From Streptosporangiaceae bacterium (GTDB lineage Bacteria > Actinomycetota > Actinomycetes > Streptosporangiales > Streptosporangiaceae): a stretch of 6,407 nt of DNA. The position numbers and the translations under genes were made by a program. The notes beneath the pieces were generated by a model that was not told the origin of the DNA, searched no databases, and saw nothing but the letters and a program-made list of their open reading frames with translations. The DNA lies in the NCBI GenBank assembly GCA_030045215.1, contig JASIBJ010000789.1, positions 1 through 6,407 of the forward strand, read 5' to 3'. Shown one piece after another: positions 1 to 5,520 of this stretch (position 1 is the first letter of the stretch; each line of letters opens with the position of its first letter).

Positions 1-383
1 AGGGCGAGCTCCCTGACCCGCTCGAGCTTCCAGGCCTGGGAGGCAGGGTGATCAACCTCGAATACCGTCAGCGAGCCGAGCAGGTCCGGCCGCCGCCACG
101 CGAACGAGTCAAGCCCCGCGCCAAGAATCACGTACTGCGTGAAGGCGCCAGCAGCCAGCCGGTCCTCGGCGCACCGGCTGCGGGCGTAGACAGCCGCGCG
201 GGCCTCGCGACGGACCGGGCCGGGGAACAGCGGATCGAACTGGTCTCGCAGCTGCTGCCATACCGGGCCGACAAGCACCAGGGCCAGCACATCGTCCAGT
301 ACCCACGGCGACGCCGTCTCCAGGCGAAACAATCCACGCGACACGGCCGCAAACATCGCCGTCCGGCTCGGCGCGCTTTCCAT
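1..383 (-). CDS. SAM-dependent methyltransferase, TIGR00027/LCM-like family (N-terminal part, cut by window edge)
   Basis: Reading leftwards from 383 gives 127 codons open to the window edge. The start reads MESAPSRTAMFAAV, followed by PWVLDD (26-31), which matches the N-terminal pattern of actinobacterial TIGR00027 methyltransferases (leucine carboxyl methyltransferase-like fold). The SAM-binding motif I is ILGAGLDSFAWRRPD at residues 86-100. The strand-2 acidic motif FEVDHP at 108-113 would contact the ribose of SAM. Family members are usually about 270-310 residues, so a little under half is present and the C-terminal substrate-binding part lies outside. The ATG at 383 is preceded by GAGGAGGA at 395-388, a strong ribosome site with about 5 bases of spacing, which decides this start over the out-of-frame ATG at 387. 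These enzymes transfer methyl groups in the cytoplasm, and many act on secondary metabolites. The substrate cannot be told here. Family assignment is confident; function beyond methyl transfer is not. Confidence 0.87.
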   Translation of the reverse strand, partial: MESAPSRTAMFAAVSRGLFRLETASPWVLDDVLALVLVGPVWQQLRDQFDPLFPGPVRREARAAVYARSRCAEDRLAAGAFTQYVILGAGLDSFAWRRPDLLGSLTVFEVDHPASQAWKLERVRELA

Positions 384-775
384 GCATTCCTCCTCGCCGA
401 CCAGAACCCAGCATGCTGGCCACGCGCGCCCACTCTGGCACTTCACAGGATGCGCCTGAAGCGCCCTGACGGCTATAGCCAGATCGCCTGGCCGCCACGA
501 TCTGCTCGCCATCGGGATCCTCCAAAGTGCCGGGACACCAGCATCACAGCCGTCTGCACGCCACCACGCCCGGGACGCCACCAGGACCCTCGAGACCCTC
601 CGACTCGAATCGGCATGAATAAAACGGACATAACGTCACTATGCCGAGGCCTTGGGCGATCCAGCGGGCAGAAATCGCAGCCGTCGCCTTTAACGCCATG
701 GCTCAGCCGGCGCCGGGTTCCTTGCCAGAGACGCGGGAGCACCTGACCGGAACCGTTGCCCGGAGAGGACAGGAC

Positions 776-831
776 AAGCCTTTCAGCGTTGCCGACGAGA
801 TCAAGCCGCTCGCAGACCTGCGCGATGCCCA
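776..831 (+). pseudogene. possible SHOCT-domain remnant
   Basis: In this plus frame the peptide KPFSVADEIKPLADLRDA resembles the first half of a SHOCT (short C-terminal) domain. That domain typically reads about ADEIxKLAELRDAG followed by LTxEEFxxKKxxLL. The second half is missing in the same frame. A vaguely similar VSEFQE occurs in another frame at 858-875, after an in-frame stop, so a complete domain would need indels. SHOCT domains usually sit at the C-terminus of membrane or stress-response proteins, and no such protein is visible upstream. The match is short and could be chance. Confidence 0.25.
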
Positions 832-978
832 GCCCAGTCCATGCCAGAGGAGACTAGGTCTCGGAATTTCAGGAAGGCTTCACGCAATGGAATGCCCGGA
901 TCACGACCAGTTACGTTAAGGAAGCCTGGATCGGAAGGGAGCACCGAACGGGACGCCTTTGGTCGCGTGTACGTCATG

Positions 979-1009
979 GCGCAAACCCTGGCTCAGGTCA
1001 AATTTGCGC
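979..1009. other. imperfect nested hairpin in non-coding DNA
   Basis: GCGCAAA at 979-985 pairs with TTTGCGC at 1003-1009. Inside it CCTG (987-990) pairs with CAGG (994-997) around a 3-base loop. The right arm overlaps a perfect 10-base palindrome, TTGCGCGCAA, at 1004-1013. There is no T-run after it, so it is not a standard terminator. It could be an operator or a structured leader, or it could be chance. Confidence 0.25.
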
Positions 1010-1169
1010 GCAAGGCGCAAGTAGCCCATCCCTCGGCTCCAAACCGCCGTGACGAGGCTGTCCCGACGCCGAACAGACCCGAACCGTCCTAGGTCTAGGC
1101 GGCTCGCCAAGCGGACCCGTGGGGTGCCCGCCCCGCTGACACCGGGCTCGGCTGTGGCAGCATGCGGGC

Positions 1170-1838
1170 ATGGCTCCGACTATCGCTGAGATACCGTGTC
1201 CGGGCTGCGGGACGTCGAGCGAGTCTTCCGACCCGTGGGCGACGGGGTGGCGGTGCCCGCAGTGCTCCCGCGGGTATTCGCTTCGCCGGTGCTCGGCATG
1301 CCAGGCCGTCAGCCTCGTCAGCGCGCACCAGCAGCAAGGTCAGCTGTGGGCGTGCGTATGGTGCGAAGCGCAGAACAGCGGGTTCAGGATACGCAATGAC
1401 CCAGCGACCGCGACGCAGGCTGACCTGACGGAAAACATCGCCACGCGCGAGCTAATCCTCGGGGCGCCCTCGGGGCGGCAAGTCGCCCCGGATACCGTGC
1501 CCGTTCTCATCGTGACGATGAACGAGATCCCCGGGTACCGGATTACCCGGGTCCACGGCGACGTGTTCGGCCTGGTCGTCCGTGCCCGCAACATCTTCAG
1601 CAACATGGGGGCGCAGCTCAGGACAGTGGCAGGTGGCGAAGTCAGCGGCTACACCAGGCTGCTAACCGACAGCCGCAATCAAGCCCGCCAGCGAATGTGG
1701 CGCGAGGCCAGGTCACGAGGCGCCAACGCCGTGGTCGCGATGCGATTTGACTGCAACGAGATCGGCGACATCATGTCCGAGGTCGCCGCCTACGGGACCG
1801 CAGTCACCGTCGAGGCCGTCGACTACTCACCGCAGTAA
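1170..1838 (+). CDS. double zinc-ribbon protein fused to a YbjQ/UPF0145 (DUF74) domain
   Basis: The protein has 222 residues. The N-terminal part holds four CxxC knuckles at Cys10/13, 29/32, 41/44 and 62/65, which make two consecutive four-cysteine zinc ribbons. A linker of about 40 residues follows. Residues 110-218 match the YbjQ/UPF0145 family (Pfam 'putative heavy-metal-binding'). Visible family motifs are VLIVTMNEIPGYRIT (112-126), VVRARNIFSN (136-145), GGEVSGYTRLL (155-165), GANAVVAMRFD (184-194) and AYGTAVTVE (207-215). Free-standing YbjQ proteins have about 105-110 residues, so the zinc module doubles the length. Solved family members form pentameric rings. The biochemical role of the family is not settled, and the metal-binding label is a prediction. 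There is no signal peptide or membrane segment, so it is probably cytoplasmic. The start at 1170 fits the protein, with the first CxxC soon after, but it lacks a good ribosome site. It may be leaderless or weakly translated. Confidence 0.88.
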   Translation: MAPTIAEIPCPGCGTSSESSDPWATGWRCPQCSRGYSLRRCSACQAVSLVSAHQQQGQLWACVWCEAQNSGFRIRNDPATATQADLTENIATRELILGAPSGRQVAPDTVPVLIVTMNEIPGYRITRVHGDVFGLVVRARNIFSNMGAQLRTVAGGEVSGYTRLLTDSRNQARQRMWREARSRGANAVVAMRFDCNEIGDIMSEVAAYGTAVTVEAVDYSPQ

Positions 1839-1858
1839 CACCGCGAAAGCAAACTCCA

Positions 1859-1898
1859 CCGACCGCATGCGGAAGTGCCGCACACTGACACCGGTCGG
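1859..1898 (+). terminator. possible weak terminator hairpin after the YbjQ-fusion gene
   Basis: CCGACC at 1859-1864 pairs with GGTCGG at 1893-1898. An inner TGCGG (1868-1872) pairs with CCGCA (1878-1882) around AAGTG. It starts about 20 bases after the stop of the upstream gene. No T-tract follows, and the internal loop is uneven, so the call is tentative. Confidence 0.25.
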
Positions 1899-2001
1899 CG
1901 GCATGAGAGTAAGAGCCAGTATGGCGGGTTCGCGAAGGCTGCCGCCGTGCCGCAATGACCGGACCGGCGCGTCGACTTGCCCGCTGTGAGAGGCTCCCGA
2001 C

Positions 2002-2724
2002 GTGACGATGCGCCAGGGCTGGGAGTCTGAGGGGCAGAACTGGGTGCAGTTCTCCCGGACCCCTGGTCATGACCGTTCGCACGTTGAGACGAACATGCCG
2101 GCCCTGCTGCACCTGCTTCCCGCACCGGGCCGGGCGACGTTGGACGTCGCTTGCGGCGAAGGCAGAGTTGCCCGGCAACTGCGGTCGCTGGGTCACCGAG
2201 TCGTCGGGATTGATGCCTCGCCGACCATTGTGCAGGCTGCTGCCGGTCACGCCGACGCAGCGCCAGTCGCGCTCGCGGATGCGACCGAGCTCCCCTTCCG
2301 GGACGGAGCCTTTGACCTCGCTGTGGCGTACATGTGCCTGCACGACATCGATGACATGCCGCACGCCATTGCCGAGATCGCGCGCGTACTCGGCCGTTGC
2401 GGCCGGCTGTGCGCTGCAATCCCCCATCCCGTCAACACGGCCGGGTCCTTCCAGGGCCGGGATCCGGACGCTCCCTTCGTGATCTCTGGCTCATATCTGC
2501 AGATCACCCCGCTTCGGATGGTGGCCGACCGCGACGGCATCCGCCTGACCTTCCACAGCGAGCACCGGCCGCTGGAGTCCTATACCCGGGCGCTGGAGGC
2601 CAGCGGGCTGCTCATCGAGGCAATCAGAGAAGTCAGACCGCCAGATCGTCCTGACCGATACGCCGCTGACAGCCGCTGGCAGCGTATTCCGCTATTCCTG
2701 CATTTGCTAGCGATCAAACCATGA
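2002..2724 (+). CDS. class I SAM-dependent methyltransferase (Methyltransf_11 type)
   Basis: The protein has 240 residues and a Rossmann-fold methyltransferase domain at about residues 30-150. Motif I is LDVACGEGRVARQL (47-60), a variant of the usual LDxGCGxG with Ala for the first Gly. The acidic residue ending strand 2 is Asp71 in VVGIDAS, which should bind the SAM ribose. Motif II is ADATELPF (92-99), and motif III is DLAVAYMCLHDIDD (105-118). The loop IARVLGRCGRLCAAIPHP follows, as in small-molecule O-, N- or C-methyltransferases. The last 90 residues would form the acceptor side, and the substrate is unknown. The GTG start is favoured because GAGAGG at 1988-1993 sits 8 bases before it. 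The in-frame ATG at 2008 would be 14 bases away. The gene is 163 bases from the YbjQ fusion, so the two may be transcribed separately. The protein is cytoplasmic, with no signal peptide. It is unrelated to the methyltransferase at the left edge, which belongs to a different family. Confidence 0.9.
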   Translation: MTMRQGWESEGQNWVQFSRTPGHDRSHVETNMPALLHLLPAPGRATLDVACGEGRVARQLRSLGHRVVGIDASPTIVQAAAGHADAAPVALADATELPFRDGAFDLAVAYMCLHDIDDMPHAIAEIARVLGRCGRLCAAIPHPVNTAGSFQGRDPDAPFVISGSYLQITPLRMVADRDGIRLTFHSEHRPLESYTRALEASGLLIEAIREVRPPDRPDRYAADSRWQRIPLFLHLLAIKP

Positions 2725-3085
2725 GCAAATCAGCGGCTATGGGCGGATGCGAGAGCAGGTTAGCCTGAGCCGCTTTCGGGCGCAGCTTCGAACACGCCGT
2801 TGTCCGCGACGGCGTGCCGCATGCGCACGCCGGGCACCTGATGAACAACGGTCTGGAGCCGACTCGCCAACTCGGGTCAGCCTTAAGACGGTTACCCTCA
2901 ACGGGGCCGCACGGCGGAGTTCACGCTCACAAGCTAGCTCCGAGCGGCCAGGCGAAAGGATCGGCGACTTGCGGCATGAGCGCGCGTTCGCTTAAGCCGC
3001 ACCGGCTAGGTTGACGGTGTCGGGTTCGTGCCCACGTCACCCGTTCCGGCGGTAGCTATCAGGGCGGCGTACGGCCTGCACTCAG
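2725..3085. other. gap between convergent genes, no gene recognised
   Basis: The methyltransferase and the HIT gene converge on this stretch of about 360 bases. Short open frames exist at 2747-2995 and 2814-3014, but they have low-complexity Arg/Ala/Pro-rich translations, no ribosome site and no recognisable motif. An 8-bp hairpin at 2793-2816 is the only clear structure. I see no tRNA or mobile-element end. Confidence 0.5.
2793..2816. terminator. possible terminator hairpin downstream of the methyltransferase
   Basis: CACGCCGT at 2793-2800 pairs perfectly with ACGGCGTG at 2809-2816 around an 8-base loop. It lies about 70 bases after the methyltransferase stop and between convergent genes, where a terminator would be expected. 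No T-run follows on either strand, so it may be only a stable stem. Confidence 0.35.
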
Positions 3086-3541
3086 TCAGTCTGCCCGGTC
3101 CAGGCCGCCCCGGACGAGGGCAGCTGCCTGGTCAAGCTCGGCCCGGCCGATGATTGCTGACCCGCGCTCGATCCGGAACCCGTCGCCCGGTGTCCTCGGC
3201 AGCACGTGCAGGTGGACATGCATGACTTGCTGCCCGGCGATCTCGCCGTCGGCGACGAAGAGGTTGACTCCCTGGCATGGCAGACCTGAGCGTCGGATGG
3301 CTCCTGCCAGCCGCTGCCCCACGGCGAACATCGCCGCGCCAAGCCGCTTGTCCAGGTCGGCTAGGCGTGCAGCGTGGGCACGTGGCACTACCAGCAGATG
3401 GCCTGCATTGATCGGGTGCAGGTCCATAAAGGCGATGATCGCGGCATCGGAGTGAACCACGCTGGCCGGTTCCCGGCCGGCCACGATCTCGCAGAAGACG
3501 CACGTCGCTCGCAGTGATTCGTCAGCAGGCACGGCTCTCAT
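3086..3541 (-). CDS. HIT-family protein (histidine triad nucleotide-binding/hydrolase)
   Basis: The protein has 151 residues, close to the usual 110-150 for bacterial HINT-branch proteins. Near the N-terminus, CVFCEIVAGREPASVVH (14-30) carries the CxxC that binds structural zinc in this branch. FMDLHPINAGHLLVVPRAH (38-56) is the conserved core around the nucleotide pocket. The signature HVHLHVLPR at 108-116 supplies the histidine triad His108, His110 and His112. His110 is the expected nucleophile that forms a covalent nucleotidyl intermediate. Family members hydrolyse phosphoramidates or dinucleoside polyphosphates in the cytoplasm, and the physiological substrate is not known here. The ATG at 3541 has only a weak ribosome site. 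A GTG at codon 4 (3532) is an alternative, and either leaves the domain intact. The gene is convergent with the methyltransferase and divergent from the secreted propeller gene. Nothing suggests a shared operon. Confidence 0.93.
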   Translation of the reverse strand: MRAVPADESLRATCVFCEIVAGREPASVVHSDAAIIAFMDLHPINAGHLLVVPRAHAARLADLDKRLGAAMFAVGQRLAGAIRRSGLPCQGVNLFVADGEIAGQQVMHVHLHVLPRTPGDGFRIERGSAIIGRAELDQAAALVRGGLDRAD

Positions 3542-3864
3542 TATCCGCGCCCGCCGTGGTGCGCTGTCCAGGGCTGGTGCCTGGCGTGCGGCCGAGCCAC
3601 CTGAAGTTCGTCGTGGTTCTTCCTCCGATCCTCAACGAGCATGCGGTGGGCCGCGAGGCTACATCCCCGGACGGGAACGCGCGCACCACGCGACGGGAGT
3701 CCAGCCAGTGCGGCAGGAAGATCCAGAAGGCCAGGCGCCTGTGGCCGCGGACGACCGCGCGGCCGGCCCCGGTAAGGCCATCAAATGCCTCCAACCTCCT
3801 CCGGGGCAGGAGCGTCTTCTGTGATATAGCTCCCAAAAATCGGACATGACCTAAAGAGGCTCTC
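3542..3864. other. divergent intergenic region holding promoters for the HIT and propeller genes
   Basis: These 323 bases separate two divergent starts, so both promoters should lie here. The right end is AT-richer (3820-3850). A TATAGC-like -10 candidate at about 3824-3830 faces the plus gene, but I see no good -35. AAAGAGG at 3853-3859 is the ribosome site of the right-hand gene. A minus-strand open frame through the block has Arg/Pro-rich translation and no family I recognise, so I treat it as non-coding or decayed. Confidence 0.45.
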
Positions 3865-4953
3865 ATGGAGTGCATGTTGTTGAGGAAGGTTGCTGGTGTT
3901 ACCGCATTGCTTGGCGCTGGCCTGGCGCCGGTTGCGAGCCTTGGGATCACCCCGGCAGCGAATGCCGCGACCCGGCCGGCCAGGTCGACGGACTGGCACG
4001 TGGTTGACACGATCAGGACCAGTCCCGGCCACCCGTCGTACCTTGGCGCGATCGTCGCGACCGGCAAGACCAGTGGATATGTCTTCCAGTGGGCGGGTGG
4101 GTCCTCGTACCCGGCCGCCTATGAGCGCATCGGCACAACCACGTGGAAAGAGGTTTCGTTCCCCGGCGAGAGCGGGGAGCGCGTTGTCACCGCGGGCGCG
4201 ACCTCGCCGACGGACGTGTGGGCGTTCTCAGGCCTGGCCAACCAGGGCTCGCGAGTGTTCCATCTGGTCAAGGGCAAGTGGACGGTCGTCAAGACGTTCC
4301 GCCTCCCGATCACCTCGGCCACCGTGCTGAGCAGCAAGGACGTGTGGGTGTTCGGCACGGCCGATGACTCCGGCACGGCCAGGCTCGGCGTGTACCACTA
4401 CAACGGCCACACCTGGACGCGGGTCTCCAGCGCCCTGGGTGACGGGTATGCGGTCTCCGACCGGGACGTCTGGGCATCCACCGGCGCCAGCGTCGCGAAC
4501 TACAACGGAAAGAAGTGGATGGCCACCAGCCTCGCGAGACTGCTGCCCAACGACAAGAACGTCAAGCTGGCGGACGGCATCATCGCCCTGAGCGCGAACA
4601 ACGTCTACGTGCTCGAGTCCGACTTCATCGGCGACGAAACCGCCACGGTCTACGTCCTGCACTACGCCGGCCACAAGTGGTCCAAGGTTGCCGAGAACTA
4701 CGGCTTCGGCACCGGGAGCCTCAGTCCCGACGGCAGGGGCGGGTTCTACTTCACGGCCTACCAGCACGACGGCGGTAGCCCGGCCCTGATGCACTACTAC
4801 GACGGCAAGCTCGCGGTCGTGGCTCCGTTCACCGCCGTCTCCTCCACCCAGGTCTCGCATGTCACCCACATCCCCGGCACCACGGAGCAGCTGGTAACTG
4901 CGTTTACTTCCTCGGCGGCGAGGGCCTACGCCCAGATCCTCCAGGGCAGCTAA
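3865..4953 (+). CDS. secreted protein with ~42-residue repeats, probable beta-propeller
   Basis: The protein has 362 residues. Residues 1-34 form a Sec-type signal peptide: basic Arg7-Lys8, a hydrophobic core at 9-28, and AxA before a likely cut after Ala34. The mature part is built of repeats with the pattern (D/N)VW or similar, a beta strand, YNG-like turn, W. The D/N-V-W/Y triplet recurs at 117, 159, 201 and 246, and the closing Trp at 94, 139, 184, 218 and 272. Related but weaker units start at about 72 (GYVFQW) and 292 (GFYFT), giving about six or seven blades. This spacing fits a beta-propeller as in Kelch- or YVTN-like secreted proteins. No catalytic motif, lipobox or sortase signal is visible, so a binding or scaffold role outside the cell is inferred. 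The ATG at 3865 has AAAGAGG 5 bases upstream (3853-3859). An in-frame ATG at 3874 would also leave the signal peptide intact. I do not recognise a named family. Confidence 0.85.
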   Translation: MECMLLRKVAGVTALLGAGLAPVASLGITPAANAATRPARSTDWHVVDTIRTSPGHPSYLGAIVATGKTSGYVFQWAGGSSYPAAYERIGTTTWKEVSFPGESGERVVTAGATSPTDVWAFSGLANQGSRVFHLVKGKWTVVKTFRLPITSATVLSSKDVWVFGTADDSGTARLGVYHYNGHTWTRVSSALGDGYAVSDRDVWASTGASVANYNGKKWMATSLARLLPNDKNVKLADGIIALSANNVYVLESDFIGDETATVYVLHYAGHKWSKVAENYGFGTGSLSPDGRGGFYFTAYQHDGGSPALMHYYDGKLAVVAPFTAVSSTQVSHVTHIPGTTEQLVTAFTSSAARAYAQILQGS

Positions 4954-4979
4954 TCGCGCAGAGCCGACGGGCGTACCAC

Positions 4980-5030
4980 GGGACGGTGACCGGCATCCGG
5001 CCGCAAGGCCTGGCCGGTCACCGTTCCTTT
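4980..5030 (+). terminator. strong intrinsic terminator hairpin after the propeller gene
   Basis: Bases 4980-4994 pair with 5013-5027 in a 15-bp stem, including one G-T pair. Its core is ACGGTGACCGGC / GCCGGTCACCGT. Inside the loop a second stem, GGCC (4999-5002) with GGCC (5007-5010), is capped by a GCAA tetraloop of the GNRA type. A pyrimidine-rich TTCCTTTCC follows from 5024, in place of a pure T-run, as is common in high-GC actinobacteria. It begins 27 bases after the stop codon. The stem is symmetrical enough to act in both directions. Confidence 0.8.
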
Positions 5031-5363
5031 CCTGGCCTTCCTTGCCGTGATGCCGGCCTGACTGCCGACCGCCGGGCCGGGCCTTCCCCGGCTTACTGCC
5101 CGCCGTGAACACGGCCACGCGGCCCGATCTGGCTGCCTGACAGAAGAACCCTGACCAGTTCCGTGCGCAGGGCTGCGGCCTGGGTTCTGGAAATCCTCGA
5201 TTCGAACGTGAAACCCCGCCAGGCCGGAGAGGCCCCGCATTCAAATCCGCCGGGCGATGCCCCTGCAAGCGGGCCGTCCGCGGAAGGCGCTGACCGCGCT
5301 GCTGCACCCGTCCAGGACCGGTGCCAGCCAGCTTGTCCCACCCAACGAGCTGATCCAGCCCGA
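5031..5363. other. gap without recognisable gene
   Basis: Between the terminator and the hydrolase fragment I find only open frames with Arg/Pro/Gly-rich translations and no motif or ribosome site. It lies immediately downstream of the broken hydrolase tail and may be its former 3' flank. I see no insertion-sequence ends, and the T-loop-like GTTCGAATC on the minus strand near 5196-5210 lacks the rest of a tRNA. Confidence 0.45.
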
Positions 5364-5477
5364 TTAAGCTGCCAGCGCCGGAGCGAAAAAGTCGGTGAGC
5401 AGTTGCGTGACGCGCACTGGCTCGTCGTGATGGACCCAGTGCGAGGCGGGCAGGCGCTCAACGCGGTCCAAAGGTGG
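5364..5477 (-). pseudogene. C-terminal remnant of an alpha/beta hydrolase
   Basis: The minus strand reads 37 open codons ending in TAA at 5366-5364. The peptide runs DRVERLPASHWVHHDEP and then VRVTQLLTDFFAPALAA. This is the typical end of an alpha/beta hydrolase (epoxide hydrolase/haloalkane dehalogenase-like). The His in ASHWV corresponds to the catalytic histidine, and VTQLLTDFF is the final helix. An in-frame TGA lies at 5480-5478 and there is no usable start. The nucleophile elbow, oxyanion motif and cap domain are therefore absent. Full-length relatives have about 270-320 residues, so only about a tenth remains. The missing part should lie to the right, where the acetamidase gene now sits. 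That implies deletion or replacement with a breakpoint near 5465-5480. Activity is not possible from this piece. Confidence 0.75.
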
Positions 5478-5508
5478 TCATTTCCGTTAGCTGTCCGAGC
5501 TCGAACGC

Positions 5509-5514
5509 TACAGT
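5509..5514 (+). promoter_or_regulatory. possible -10 element for a leaderless amidase transcript
   Basis: TACAGT fits the actinobacterial TAnnnT -10 pattern and ends 6 bases before the ATG at 5521. Transcription would then begin at or next to the start codon. The -35 region is poor (TTAGCT at 5487-5492, 16 bases upstream). The call rests mainly on spacing and the absence of a well-placed ribosome site. Confidence 0.25.
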
Positions 5515-5520
5515 GCGGGA

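Larger units (their letters stand above)
396..1169. other. long gap without a convincing intact gene
   Basis: This stretch lies between the divergently oriented methyltransferase and the zinc-ribbon-YbjQ gene. Several open frames cross it, but none has a convincing ribosome site or family match, and none shows a hydrophobic core or repeats. An AT-richer patch at about 613-645 could carry a promoter, but I see no clear -35/-10 pair. The frame through 776-831 carries a SHOCT-like peptide, listed separately. A nested hairpin lies at 979-1009. Both features fit decayed or regulatory DNA rather than a working gene. Confidence 0.5.

Noticed and set aside
48..746. A 232-codon plus-strand open frame
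   Set aside because: The first half is antisense to a clear methyltransferase with intact SAM motifs. The rest is Pro/Arg-rich without a family match.
1804..2427. Minus-strand open frames of about 200 codons
   Set aside because: They overlap the methyltransferase start and YbjQ end, have no ribosome site, and have compositionally biased translations.
1..2724. The two methyltransferases as one modification cluster
   Set aside because: They belong to different families and strands, lie more than 1.6 kb apart, and have no biosynthetic gene between or around them.
3542..3864. A minus-strand gene within the divergent spacer (the frame spanning 3522-4067)
   Set aside because: It overlaps the start of the HIT gene and the signal peptide of the propeller gene, and its translation shows no recognisable domain.
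5190..5260. tRNA-like T-loop sequence GTTCGAATC on the minus strand
   Set aside because: The flanking T-stem pairs poorly, and no anticodon arm, D arm or acceptor stem can be drawn.
4228..5307. A 359-codon open frame on the minus strand
   Set aside because: It runs antisense through the propeller gene and its terminator, with Arg/Gly-rich translation and no motif. It is a high-GC shadow of the plus-strand gene.
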